From Amnimonas aquatica (GTDB lineage Bacteria > Pseudomonadota > Gammaproteobacteria > Pseudomonadales > Moraxellaceae), in NCBI RefSeq assembly GCF_002943415.1, contig NZ_PTQZ01000009.1, positions 1 to 18,768 of the forward strand: 18,768 nucleotides of DNA. Direction: 5' to 3'. Shown here in pieces: positions 1-8,667 of the stretch; within the stretch, counting starts at the first letter, position 1; the number at the start of each line of letters is the position of its first letter. Below the pieces are notes generated by a model. The model ran no database searches. It had not been told where the DNA came from and saw only the letters and a list, made by a program, of their open reading frames with translations. Position numbers and translations under genes: made by a program.

Positions 1-904
1 CGAACTCGCACTGCGGATAGCGCACCTGCAGCGGCTGCACGCAGTTCTGCAGGTGCTCGCGCAGCGGACGCGGCGGCAGCGCTTCCGGCCGGCGCGCCTG
101 CTCGCGCAGGGCCGAAAGGATTTCGCGGCAGCGCCGCAGTTCCACCTGCAGGGCCGCCAGCGCGGCCGCGTCGCGGCTATCCTGCTCCAGCTCCTCGGCC
201 AGCAGCGTCAGCGTCGCCAGCGGCGTCGCCAGCTCGTGCACGGCGGTGGCAGCCAGCGTGCCCATGGCCACCGCCTGGTCGCGCTGCAAAAGGCGCCGCT
301 GCTGCTTGGCGAGGTAACGGTCGCGCTGGCGCAGGCGCAGGTGCATGCGGCCGAGGAAGAACACCAGCAGCAGCGCGCTGATGGTGAAGTTCACCCACAT
401 GCCGAGCAGATGCCCGTGGTACGAGTCCCACGGCCACTGCACGCCGCCCGCGGCCATGGGTGCCGGCGGCCACCAGAACAGCGCCGAATAGGCCAGCAGC
501 ATGAGCACGGCGAGCACACCGGTCTGCCGCCGCGACAAGGTGGTGGCGGCTATCGCCAGCGCCACCAGGTAGTAGGTCACGAACGGGTTGCTGCTGCCGC
601 CGCTGAGGCGGAACAGCATGGTCAGCAGCAGCAGGTCGAACAGCAGCTGCAGGAACAGCTCGTCCTGCTCGACCTCGCGCGGACTGCGCAGGCGCAGCCA
701 GGTCAGCGCGTTGAGCAGCAGCAGCAACGCGAACACCAGCACCAGCCCCCAGGGCCAGCGCAGCTCGCCGGCCTGAGTGAGCTGGCAGTACAGGGCGGTG
801 AGCAGCAGCAGGCCGGCCAGGATGACGCGCAGCCAGCACAGCTCGACCAGGTTCCTGCGCATGGGGTCCGGCGGCATCAGCCCGCCACGCCCGGCGATCT
901 GCAT
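1..904 (-). CDS. regB: RegB/PrrB/RoxS-family redox sensor histidine kinase (3' end beyond window)
   Basis: This is the N-terminal ~301 residues of a membrane histidine kinase, cut by the left window edge before the ATP-binding domain. Several hydrophobic segments (about residues 24-42, 50-70, 84-100, 110-145, 168-186) precede a basic linker and a dimerization helix with HELATPL; the phospho-acceptor is H223. GGSSNPF (102-108) matches the GGxxNPF quinone-site signature of RegB, and C259 in RRCREIL sits where the redox cysteine of RegB (C265 in Rhodobacter capsulatus, from memory) is expected. The family phosphorylates a RegA/RoxR-type regulator in response to respiratory redox state; no such regulator is visible here. 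I chose ATG 904 because GGGAG lies about 8 nt upstream; in-frame ATGs at 877 and 862 are alternatives. The H-box has Ala where RegB usually has Gly (HELGTPL). The family call is firm; the ligand and target are inference. Confidence 0.82.
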   Translation of the reverse strand, partial: MQIAGRGGLMPPDPMRRNLVELCWLRVILAGLLLLTALYCQLTQAGELRWPWGLVLVFALLLLLNALTWLRLRSPREVEQDELFLQLLFDLLLLTMLFRLSGGSSNPFVTYYLVALAIAATTLSRRQTGVLAVLMLLAYSALFWWPPAPMAAGGVQWPWDSYHGHLLGMWVNFTISALLLVFFLGRMHLRLRQRDRYLAKQQRRLLQRDQAVAMGTLAATAVHELATPLATLTLLAEELEQDSRDAAALAALQVELRRCREILSALREQARRPEALPPRPLREHLQNCVQPLQVRYPQCEF

Positions 905-949
905 CGTTTCCGCTCCCGAGGGGTCATCGGCGGCATGGTACAGGAAAGC

Positions 950-973
950 AAAAGGCACCCGAAGGTGCCTTTT
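950..973 (-). terminator. Rho-independent terminator after sodB, near-symmetric
   Basis: A perfect stem AAAAGGCACC / GGTGCCTTTT closes on the tetraloop CGAA. On the minus strand it lies 54 nt past the sodB stop and ends in a T run, so it should end sodB transcription before the kinase gene. It has A and T runs on both sides, so it could also stop transcription arriving on the plus strand. Confidence 0.85.
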
Positions 974-1026
974 GGTCGCTGCATGGCATGCCTTGGCACA
1001 CCGCCGGCCGGAGCCGGCCCGGGGCG

Positions 1027-1626
1027 TCAGCCGGCCAGGTTGGCGTTGGCGAAGTCCCAGTTGACCAGCTTGTCGAGGAAGGTGCTGATGTAGTCCGGAC
1101 GACGGTTCTGGAAGTCCAGGTAGTAGGCGTGCTCCCACACGTCGATGGTGATCAGCGGCTTCTGGCCGTGCACGATCGGGGTGTCGGCGTTGCCGGTCTT
1201 GGTGACAGCGAGCTTGCCGTCGGCACCGACGACCAGCCAGGCCCAGCCGGAACCGAACTGCGTGGTGGCAGCGGCCTTGAAGGCCTCGACGAACTTCTCG
1301 TAGGAACCGAAGTCGGCATCGATCTTAGCGGCGATGGCGCCGGTCGGCAGGCCGCCGCCGTTCTGCTTCATGCTGTTCCAGTAGAAGGTGTGGTTCCAGA
1401 CCTGGGCGCTGTTGTTGAAGATGCCGGCCTTGGCTGCGTCACCGGCCGAGGCCTGGATGATGGCTTCCAGGCTGGCGCTCTCCAGATCGGTGCCCTTGAT
1501 CAGGTTGTTCAGGTTGACCACGTAGGCGTTGTGGTGCTTGCCGTGGTGGAAGCTCAGGGTGTGGGCCGTGATGTACGGCTCCAGGGCGGTGCTTTCATAG
1601 GGCAGTGCGGGCAGTTCGATGGCCAT
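1027..1626 (-). CDS. sodB: Superoxide dismutase [Fe]
   Basis: This 199-residue cytoplasmic enzyme converts superoxide to hydrogen peroxide and oxygen. The metal ligands of the Fe/Mn SOD family are visible: H27 in FHHGKHH, H79 in WNHTFYW, and D162 and H166 in DVWEHAYY. Q75 in AQVWNH is the N-domain glutamine typical of iron enzymes, and overall similarity is to E. coli SodB rather than SodA. Compared with SodB there is a short insertion around residues 60-69 before FNNSAQVW. An AGGA ribosome-binding site precedes the ATG by a few bases. The gene sits alone between an AT-rich promoter and a strong terminator, so it is probably monocistronic. The palindrome upstream suggests iron or redox control. 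Confidence 0.96.
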   Translation of the reverse strand: MAIELPALPYESTALEPYITAHTLSFHHGKHHNAYVVNLNNLIKGTDLESASLEAIIQASAGDAAKAGIFNNSAQVWNHTFYWNSMKQNGGGLPTGAIAAKIDADFGSYEKFVEAFKAAATTQFGSGWAWLVVGADGKLAVTKTGNADTPIVHGQKPLITIDVWEHAYYLDFQNRRPDYISTFLDKLVNWDFANANLAG

Positions 1627-1642
1627 ATCTGATTCCTGTCTA

Positions 1643-1676
1643 TCTATATGAAAATCATTGCTATTTGCACGGTCAA
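1643..1676 (-). promoter_or_regulatory. Putative sodB promoter with Fur-like palindrome
   Basis: Upstream of sodB on the minus strand is TTGACC (1671-1676), a good -35 match, then an AT-rich stretch with the palindrome ATGA-TTT-TCAT (1648-1658) and TATAGA (1643-1648). The core AATGATTTTCAT resembles the centre of the Fur consensus, with about 10 of 19 positions matching by eye. The 22-nt gap between TTGACC and TATAGA is too long for a standard promoter, so the exact -10 is unsure. Such an AT-rich patch stands out in this GC-rich window. Confidence 0.4.
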
Positions 1677-1766
1677 GGGCCGGACCGGGCCATTATGCCC
1701 GCAGGAATCCTGCGTGCAATACAAGACAACGGAACAAGTGCCGCCAGGCGCACGAAAAGTCGTCAG

Positions 1767-2009
1767 TCACTCGTCCAGATCGAAATCGTAGTCACGCAGC
1801 TGCCGGCGCAGCCGGCGCTCGTCCAGAACATCGTCGAGCTGACGACGCTTGGCCAGCAGGTTCTTCACCGACTGCGCCTTGCCGACATCTTCGTTGTCCT
1901 GATCACCCGCCTCTTCCAGGAATCCTTCTTCCAACTCGCAGCCCTCCGCCAGATCATCTGCCGAAACACTTCTCAATGCCGGGAAAGGCCGCCGGCACTG
2001 CCGCCGCAC
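1767..2009 (-). CDS. Small charged protein, resembling PA3496-type putative envelope integrity proteins
   Basis: This 80-residue reading frame is strongly polar. An acidic stretch (about residues 18-42) is followed by a basic helix (KRRQLDDVLDERRLRRQL) and an acidic end, RDYDFDLDE. The ending and the ERRLRxxL pattern recall the PA3496 family of small proteins of unknown role; this is recognition from memory and only moderate. No signal peptide or membrane segment is seen. The GTG at 2009 is chosen because an in-frame TAG lies 15 nt upstream and GGAAG precedes it; a TTG at 1976 is the main alternative. It lies 140 bp upstream of sodB on the same strand and is divergent from aspS. No function is assigned. 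Confidence 0.6.
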   Translation of the reverse strand: MRRQCRRPFPALRSVSADDLAEGCELEEGFLEEAGDQDNEDVGKAQSVKNLLAKRRQLDDVLDERRLRRQLRDYDFDLDE

Positions 2010-2101
2010 CTTTCTTCCGCGCTATGTACGCCAAGAAATTTGCGCTGTAAAGAGGCCCCGGCACGGCTTCCGCGCAGGTCGCGAAGCGCGGATCACTTGG
2101 C

Positions 2102-2138
2102 TATACTTCTGCGCTTGCTTCGCCGGAGCCTTCCGGCG
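2102..2138 (+). promoter_or_regulatory. Putative aspS promoter -10 and leader hairpin
   Basis: The 170-bp gap between the divergent small gene and aspS holds TATACT (2102-2107), a plausible -10 with no good -35. It is followed by a 7-bp hairpin, CGCCGGA / TCCGGCG with loop GCCT (2121-2138). No T run follows, so it is not a terminator. A second short inverted repeat, CCGCGC / GCGCGG, lies at 2070-2091. Everything here is prediction from pattern alone. Confidence 0.3.
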
Positions 2139-2179
2139 CGCCAAATCGCACCCCAAAACCTGTACTGGATGTCGGCCTC

Positions 2180-3988
2180 ATGCGTAGTCACTACTGTGGC
2201 AGCCTCAATCAATCCCATATCGACCAGACCGTGACCCTGTGCGGCTGGGTCCACCGTCGCCGCGACCACGGCGGCGTCATCTTCCTGGACATGCGCGACC
2301 GCGAAGGTCTGGTGCAGGTGGTGATCGATCCGGATACGCCCGAGGCCTTCGCGCTGGCCGACAAGTCGCGCTCCGAATTCGTGCTCAAGGTCACCGGCCG
2401 CGTGCGCCAGCGCTACGCCGGCACCGAGAACGCCAACATGCCGACCGGCCAGATCGAGGTGCTGGGCAAGGAGATCGAGATCCTGGCGCAGTCCGAGACC
2501 CCGCCCTTCCCGCTCAACGACGATTTCGGCAATGTCGGCGAGGAAGTTCGCCTGAAGTACCGCTTCCTCGACATGCGCCGGCCGGAAATGCTCGAGCGCA
2601 TGCGCTTCCGTTCGCGCGTGACCTCGCTGATCCGCAACTACCTCGACCGCAACGGCTTCCTCGATGTCGAGACCCCGATTCTCACCCGTGCCACGCCGGA
2701 AGGCGCGCGCGACTACCTGGTGCCCTCGCGCACCCAGCCGGGCAGCTTCTTCGCCCTGCCGCAGTCGCCGCAGCTGTTCAAGCAGCTGCTCATGGTCTCG
2801 GGCTTCGACCGCTACTACCAGATCGCCAAGTGCTTCCGCGACGAGGACCTGCGCGCCGATCGCCAGCCGGAATTCACCCAGATCGACATCGAGACCTCCT
2901 TCCTCTCCGATGAAGAGATCATGCAGATCACCGAAGGCATGGCGGTGGAGCTGTTCGACCAGCTGCTGGGCGTGAAGTTCGACGCCTTCCCGCGCATGAC
3001 CTATGCCGAAGCCATGCGCCGCTTCGCCTCCGACAAGCCCGACCTGCGCATCCCGCTGGAGCTGGTGGATGTCGCCGACCTCATGCAGCAGGTCGAGTTC
3101 AAGGTCTTCGCCGGCCCGGCCAAGGACCCCAAGGGCCGCATCGCCGCCCTCCGGGTGCCGGGCGGCAACACCATGCCGCGCAGCCAGATCGACGACTACA
3201 CCAAGTTCGTCGGCATCTACGGCGCCAAGGGCCTGGCCTACATCAAGGTCAACGATGTCTCGAACATCCACAACGGCGAAGGCAGCGGCCTGCAGTCGCC
3301 GATCGTCAAGTTCCTGCCCGATGACGCGCTCAAGGCCATCATCGAGCGCACCGGCGCGCAGAACGGCGACCTGATCTTCTTCGGCGCCGACAAGGCCAAG
3401 GTGGTCAACGACGCCCTCGGCGCCCTGCGCGTCCGCCTCGGCCACGATCTCAAGCTGCTCACCAGCGAATGGGCACCGCTGTGGGTGGTCGACTTCCCGA
3501 TGTTCGAGGAAGTCGATGACGGCCAGTGGACCTCGGTCCACCACCCGTTCACGCTGCCCAAGTGCGATGTCGCCACGCTCAAGAGCAACCCGGGCGAAGC
3601 CATCTCGGTGGCCTACGACATGGTGCTCAACGGCACCGAGCTCGGCGGCGGCTCGCTGCGCATCTACAACCTGGACATGCAGAAGGCCGTGTTCGAAGCG
3701 CTCGGCATCGGCGAGGAAGAAGCCAACGAGAAGTTCGAGTTCCTGCTCGACGCCCTCAAGTACGGTGCCCCGCCCCACGGCGGCCTGGCCTTCGGCCTCG
3801 ATCGCCTGGTCATGCTGATGACCGGCGCCACCTCGATCCGCGACGTCATCGCTTTCCCCAAGACCAAGACCGCCGAGTGCCTGATGACGCACGCGCCGGC
3901 CCCGGTCGAGAACAAGCAGCTGCGCGAACTGGGCATCCGCCTGCGCGAAGACGCCAAGCGCGACGACAGCAACAAGAAGGAGGCCTGA
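2180..3988 (+). CDS. aspS: Aspartate--tRNA(Asp/Asn) ligase, predicted non-discriminating
   Basis: This 602-residue class II aminoacyl-tRNA synthetase charges tRNA with aspartate. It shows the N-terminal OB-fold anticodon domain (about 1-110), class II motif 2 [18 protein letters not shown] (219-236), the bacterial GAD insertion, and motif 3 GGLAFGLDR (534-542). Length is normal for bacterial AspRS (about 590). H30 (RRRDHGG) and G81 correspond to H31 and G82, reported as marks of the non-discriminating enzyme of P. aeruginosa, so it probably also makes Asp-tRNA(Asn) for conversion by GatCAB. The ATG at 2180 begins MRSHYCG, the usual family start; its ribosome-binding site is weak. yebC starts 4 nt after the stop, so the two are probably co-transcribed. 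Confidence 0.97.
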   Translation: MRSHYCGSLNQSHIDQTVTLCGWVHRRRDHGGVIFLDMRDREGLVQVVIDPDTPEAFALADKSRSEFVLKVTGRVRQRYAGTENANMPTGQIEVLGKEIEILAQSETPPFPLNDDFGNVGEEVRLKYRFLDMRRPEMLERMRFRSRVTSLIRNYLDRNGFLDVETPILTRATPEGARDYLVPSRTQPGSFFALPQSPQLFKQLLMVSGFDRYYQIAKCFRDEDLRADRQPEFTQIDIETSFLSDEEIMQITEGMAVELFDQLLGVKFDAFPRMTYAEAMRRFASDKPDLRIPLELVDVADLMQQVEFKVFAGPAKDPKGRIAALRVPGGNTMPRSQIDDYTKFVGIYGAKGLAYIKVNDVSNIHNGEGSGLQSPIVKFLPDDALKAIIERTGAQNGDLIFFGADKAKVVNDALGALRVRLGHDLKLLTSEWAPLWVVDFPMFEEVDDGQWTSVHHPFTLPKCDVATLKSNPGEAISVAYDMVLNGTELGGGSLRIYNLDMQKAVFEALGIGEEEANEKFEFLLDALKYGAPPHGGLAFGLDRLVMLMTGATSIRDVIAFPKTKTAECLMTHAPAPVENKQLRELGIRLREDAKRDDSNKKEA

Positions 3989-3992
3989 GGTC

Positions 3993-4742
3993 ATGGCAGG
4001 TCACAGCAAATGGGCCAACATCAAGCACCGCAAGGCCCGTCAGGACGCCTCCAAGGGCAAGGTGTTCACCAAGTTCATCCGTGAAATCACCGTGGCCGCC
4101 CGCCTCGGCGGCCCCAGCGAAGCCGACAATCCGCGCCTGCGCGCCATCGTCGCCAAGGCGCTGGGCGCCAACATGACCCGCGACGTCGTCAACCGCGCCA
4201 TCCAGCGCGGCGCCGGCGGCGAAGACGACAAGAAGCTCGACGAGCTGACCTACGAGGGTTACGGCGTCGGCGGCGTGGCCGTGCTGGTCGAGACCATGAC
4301 CGACAACGTCAACCGCACCGTGGCCGAAGTCCGTCATGCCTTCGGCAAGAACGGCGGCAACCTCGGCACCAGCGGCTCGGTGGCCTACCTGTTCGCCAAG
4401 CGCGGCGAAATCAGCTTCCCCGCCGGCAGCGACGAGGACAAGCTGATGGAAGTCGCGCTGGAAGCCGGCGCCGACGACGTCGAAGGTGACAGCGACGGCT
4501 TCGTCGTGGTCACCACGCCGGAAGCCTTCGGTGCCGTGGTCGACGCGCTGGAGGCCGCCGGCCTCAAGAGCGAAGGCGCGGAAGTCACCATGAAGGCCTC
4601 GACCGAAGCCGACATCGCCGACCTCGAGCAGGCCGAGAAGATCCTCAAGATGATCGACATGCTGGAGGACCTGGACGACGTGCAGAACGTCTACACCAAC
4701 GCCAGCTTCAGCGACGAGGTCATGGCCGCGCTGAACAAGTGA
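3993..4742 (+). CDS. yebC: YebC/PmpR/TACO1-family protein
   Basis: This 249-residue cytoplasmic protein has the full YebC N-terminal signature [18 protein letters not shown] and normal length (E. coli about 246). Members were first described as DNA-binding transcriptional regulators (PmpR in Pseudomonas). More recent work links the YebC/TACO1 family to helping ribosomes through difficult, proline-rich stretches. That would fit its place directly behind aspS, but the sequence cannot decide between the roles. A GGAGG-type site at the end of aspS precedes the ATG. A 93-bp gap with a strong hairpin separates it from ruvC. Confidence 0.95.
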   Translation: MAGHSKWANIKHRKARQDASKGKVFTKFIREITVAARLGGPSEADNPRLRAIVAKALGANMTRDVVNRAIQRGAGGEDDKKLDELTYEGYGVGGVAVLVETMTDNVNRTVAEVRHAFGKNGGNLGTSGSVAYLFAKRGEISFPAGSDEDKLMEVALEAGADDVEGDSDGFVVVTTPEAFGAVVDALEAAGLKSEGAEVTMKASTEADIADLEQAEKILKMIDMLEDLDDVQNVYTNASFSDEVMAALNK

Positions 4743-4748
4743 CAGCCT

Positions 4749-4782
4749 CCGGTGTCGCGCCCGTCCCGGCGCGCGACACCGG
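4749..4782 (+). repeat. Strong 12-bp inverted repeat between yebC and ruvC
   Basis: CCGGTGTCGCGC (4749-4760) and GCGCGACACCGG (4771-4782) are perfect inverted copies around a 10-nt loop, starting 7 nt after the yebC stop. No T run follows, so it is not a classical intrinsic terminator. It may be an mRNA stability or processing structure, or a barrier that lowers read-through into ruvC. Confidence 0.7.
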
Positions 4783-4835
4783 CGACCACCCCGCCCGGCC
4801 CTTCGGGAAGGCGCCGGCCACGCCCGGAGCCCGCC

Positions 4836-5354
4836 ATGACCATCATCCTCGGCATCGACCCCGGCTCCCGCATCACCGGCTACGGCGTCATCGCCCGTGA
4901 CGGCCGCGAATGGCGCTACCTCGACAGCGGCTGCATCCGCATGGACACCGAACAGCCCCTGCCCGGCCGCGTGAAGACCATTTTCGCGGGTGTCAGCGAG
5001 ATCATCCGCCGCTGGCAGCCGACGCAGGCCGCCGTCGAGCAGGTGTTCCTCGCCCGCAACGCCGACTCCGCGCTCAAGCTCGGCCAGGCCCGCGGCGCCG
5101 CACTGGCGGCACTGGTCAGCCACGATGTCGAGGTCGCCGAGTACGGCGCCCGCCAGATCAAGCTCGCGGTGGTCGGCACCGGCTCCGCCGAGAAGGCCCA
5201 GGTGCAGCACATGGTCATGCGCCTGCTCAACCTCGAGCAGCCGCCGCAGGCAGATGCCGCCGATGCCCTCGCCGCCGCCATCTGCCATGCCCACGCCAGC
5301 GGCAACATGGGTAGAATGGCGGTCACCGGGCTGCGTCGCGGACGCGGCCGATGA
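4836..5354 (+). CDS. ruvC: Crossover junction endodeoxyribonuclease RuvC
   Basis: This 172-residue Holliday-junction resolvase makes paired nicks in recombination intermediates and acts with RuvAB. The RNase H-like fold is evident from [12 protein letters not shown] at the N-terminus. The four acidic catalytic residues are D8, E68 (AVEQVF), D140 and D143 (QADAADALA). I chose ATG 4836, which gives the standard [11 protein letters not shown] start. The open frame reaches up to an ATG at 4752, but that 28-residue Pro/Arg extension runs through the upstream hairpin and is unlike the family. A short GGAG lies about 8 nt before 4836. The C-terminal RRGRGR tail is basic. ruvA follows after 46 nt. 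Confidence 0.96.
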   Translation: MTIILGIDPGSRITGYGVIARDGREWRYLDSGCIRMDTEQPLPGRVKTIFAGVSEIIRRWQPTQAAVEQVFLARNADSALKLGQARGAALAALVSHDVEVAEYGARQIKLAVVGTGSAEKAQVQHMVMRLLNLEQPPQADAADALAAAICHAHASGNMGRMAVTGLRRGRGR

Positions 5355-5370
5355 CAACAACAGCATCCCT

Positions 5371-5386
5371 CCCCGCGCTCGCGGGG
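5371..5386 (+). repeat. Short GC hairpin between ruvC and ruvA
   Basis: CCCCGC / GCGGGG around the loop GCTC forms a 6-bp stem just upstream of the ruvA ribosome-binding site (AGGA near 5390). It may affect ruvA translation. There is no T run and no second copy nearby. Confidence 0.5.
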
Positions 5387-5400
5387 ACCAGGAAAACGGC

Positions 5401-6021
5401 ATGATTGCGCGCCTGCACGGCACCCTGATCGAAAAGCTCGCACCGCATGTGGTGGTCGACGTCCATGGCGTCGGCTACGAGGTCGATGTCCCGCTCACCA
5501 CCTTCTATCTGCTGCCCGCGCTGGGCGAGACGGTCACGCTCTGGACCCACCTCAGCGTGCGAGAGGACGCGCACCAGCTGTTCGGCTTCCGCGACCGCGA
5601 CGCCCTGCAGGTGTTCCGCATCCTCATCAAGGTCAGCGGCGTCGGCCCCAAGCTGGCGCTGGCGCTGCTCTCGGGCATGGAAGTCGACGCCCTGCGCGAA
5701 TGCATCGCGCGCGAGGACGTGACCCTGCTGACCAAGGTGCCCGGCGTCGGCAAGAAGACCGCCGAGCGCCTGGTGATCGAACTGCGCGACAAGCTCGGCA
5801 CGCTCGGCGGCATCCGCGTGGTGCGCAAGCCCGGCACGGCACCGTCGGCACTGCCGCTGGTGGAAGCGCCGGCCTCGCCCGAGGAGGAAGCGGAGAGCGC
5901 GCTGGTCGCGCTCGGCTACAAGCCCGCCGAAGCCGAGCGCGCGGTCAAGGCCGTGGCCGGCAGCCACCCCGACACCGCCGAGCTGGTGCGCGCCGCGCTC
6001 AAGCGCCTGCTCAAGGCCTGA
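5401..6021 (+). CDS. ruvA: Holliday junction branch migration protein RuvA
   Basis: This 206-residue DNA-binding subunit forms tetramers that hold the four-way junction and load RuvB. It begins MIARLHGTLIEK with the N-terminal OB fold (residues 1-63). Two helix-hairpin-helix motifs follow, KVSGVGPKLALALL and KVPGVGKKTAERLV. A flexible Ala/Pro/Glu linker (about 141-160) leads to domain III (about 161-206), which binds RuvB. Length is standard. The open frame extends upstream through ruvC, but ATG 5401 is the family start and has AGGA 8 nt before it. ruvB follows 15 nt after the stop, as in the usual ruvAB operon. Confidence 0.97.
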   Translation: MIARLHGTLIEKLAPHVVVDVHGVGYEVDVPLTTFYLLPALGETVTLWTHLSVREDAHQLFGFRDRDALQVFRILIKVSGVGPKLALALLSGMEVDALRECIAREDVTLLTKVPGVGKKTAERLVIELRDKLGTLGGIRVVRKPGTAPSALPLVEAPASPEEEAESALVALGYKPAEAERAVKAVAGSHPDTAELVRAALKRLLKA

Positions 6022-6036
6022 CGCCAGGGAGACCGC

Positions 6037-7067
<1,031 letters not shown>

Positions 7068-7071
<4 letters not shown>

Positions 7072-7508
7072 GCGACCTGATCGTCGCACCGGCATTCGCC
7101 GAGTTCCGCTGGCCGCTGCGGGTCTACATCGAAGACACCGACGCCGGCGGCATCGTCTATTACGTCAACTACCTCAAGTTCATGGAGCGCGCGCGCACCG
7201 AATGGCTGCGCAGCCTCGGCTTCCAGCACTACCTGGTGAGCGCCGAGCCGGTGTTCTTCGTGGTCCGCCGCGCCGAGGTCGACTACCGCCTGCCGGCCCG
7301 GCTCGACGACGAGCTGACCGCCTGCGCACAAGTTGTCCGCCTGGGCCGCGCCTCGCTGCACTTCCGTCAACGGATACTCCGGGGTGACGTGGTACTGGCA
7401 GACGGCCTGATCGAGATCGCCTGCGTTGACCGCGACAGCTTGAAACCGCGTGCGCTCCCCTCTACCTTGTCCGCCTTGCTGCAACACCAAACAGGAAGTG
7501 ATCAATGA
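7068..7508 (+). CDS. ybgC: Tol-Pal-associated acyl-CoA thioesterase YbgC
   Basis: This 146-residue protein has a single hot-dog fold of the 4-hydroxybenzoyl-CoA thioesterase type and hydrolyses acyl-CoA esters. The active-site signature is [21 protein letters not shown]25 corresponds to the catalytic Asp18 of Haemophilus influenzae YbgC. YbgC is the usual first gene of tol-pal clusters and is linked to phospholipid metabolism at the inner membrane. It overlaps ruvB at its start and tolQ at its end by four bases (ATGA) each. The long frame upstream of 7068 is a shadow of ruvB. GGGGG lies upstream of the ATG. Confidence 0.95.
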
Positions 7509-8197
7509 CCGCTGCACCCGAGATGACCGTTGCCTCCCTCATTCTCCAGGCCAGCCCCGTGGTGCAGGCCGTCATGGCCATCCTCGTGCTGGCTTCGGTG
7601 GTCTCCTGGGGCATCATCCTGCAGCGCGCCGGCACCTTCCGCCGCGCCGACAGCCTGAGCCGCGATTTCGAGGAGCGCTTCTGGTCCGGCATGGACATGC
7701 GCCAGCTGCATGACCAGATCAACCACACCCCGAACCCTGACTCGGGCTGCGAGAACCTGTTCCGCGCCGGCTTCCAGGAGTTCCAGCGCCTGCGCGACAA
7801 GCAGGCCGACGCCGACGCCATCATGCAGGGCGTGTCGCGCGCGCTGCGCATTTCGCTGAGCGTCGAGCAGGGCAAGCTGGAGGCGCAGCTGCCCTTCCTC
7901 GCCAGCGTCGGCTCCACCAGCCCATACATCGGCCTGTTCGGCACCGTCTGGGGCATCATGTCGTCGTTCCTCGGTCTGGCCAAGGTGCAGCAGGCCACGC
8001 TGGCGGTGGTCGCCCCGGGCATCGCCGAAGCCCTGATCGCCACCGCCATCGGCCTGTTCGCGGCCATTCCCGCGGTGCTCGCCTACAACCGCTTCTCGGC
8101 ACGCAGCAACAGCCTGCTGTCGCGCTACGAGATCTTCGCCGAGGAACTGAGCAGCATCCTGCACCGCGAAGCCCACGCCCACCACGCAGTGCGCTGA
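7505..8197 (+). CDS. tolQ: Tol-Pal system proton-channel subunit TolQ
   Basis: This 230-residue inner-membrane protein of the MotA/TolQ/ExbB family has three membrane segments, near 17-40, 130-156 and 166-193. A cytoplasmic loop lies between the first and second. The conserved stretch GSTSPYIGLFGTVWGIM and the Pro/Ala/Gly-rich third helix (ALIATAIGLFAAIPAV) are typical. With TolR it forms the proton-driven motor that energises TolA during outer-membrane constriction at division. The first four bases overlap the ybgC stop, and tolR begins 2 nt after its stop. Confidence 0.97.
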   Translation: MTAAPEMTVASLILQASPVVQAVMAILVLASVVSWGIILQRAGTFRRADSLSRDFEERFWSGMDMRQLHDQINHTPNPDSGCENLFRAGFQEFQRLRDKQADADAIMQGVSRALRISLSVEQGKLEAQLPFLASVGSTSPYIGLFGTVWGIMSSFLGLAKVQQATLAVVAPGIAEALIATAIGLFAAIPAVLAYNRFSARSNSLLSRYEIFAEELSSILHREAHAHHAVR

Positions 8198-8199
8198 AC

Positions 8200-8646
<447 letters not shown>

Positions 8647-8667
8647 CACGCGCACGGTGCTGACCCC

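Noticed and set aside
177..839. 220-codon minus-strand frame within the kinase region as a separate protein
   Set aside because: A different minus-strand frame encodes a kinase with membrane helices, GGxxNPF and an H-box; this one is an Ala/Arg-rich shadow.
2093..3994. 633-codon open frame on the minus strand opposite aspS
   Set aside because: It is a GC-rich shadow: aspS on the plus strand is a full, clearly conserved synthetase, and the antisense product has no recognisable domain.
4752..4835. 28-residue N-terminal extension of ruvC
   Set aside because: It is Pro/Arg-rich, reads through a hairpin, and RuvC proteins begin at the ATG at 4836.
5371..5386. CCCCGC-GCTC-GCGGGG resembles the core of a type I-E CRISPR repeat
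   Set aside because: Only one copy exists, there are no spacers or cas genes, and it sits between co-directional ruvC and ruvA.
3846..5423. 525-codon minus-strand open frame opposite yebC and ruvC
   Set aside because: It covers two certain genes and the gap between them; low-complexity Val/Gly/Asp/His composition typical of antisense frames in GC-rich DNA.
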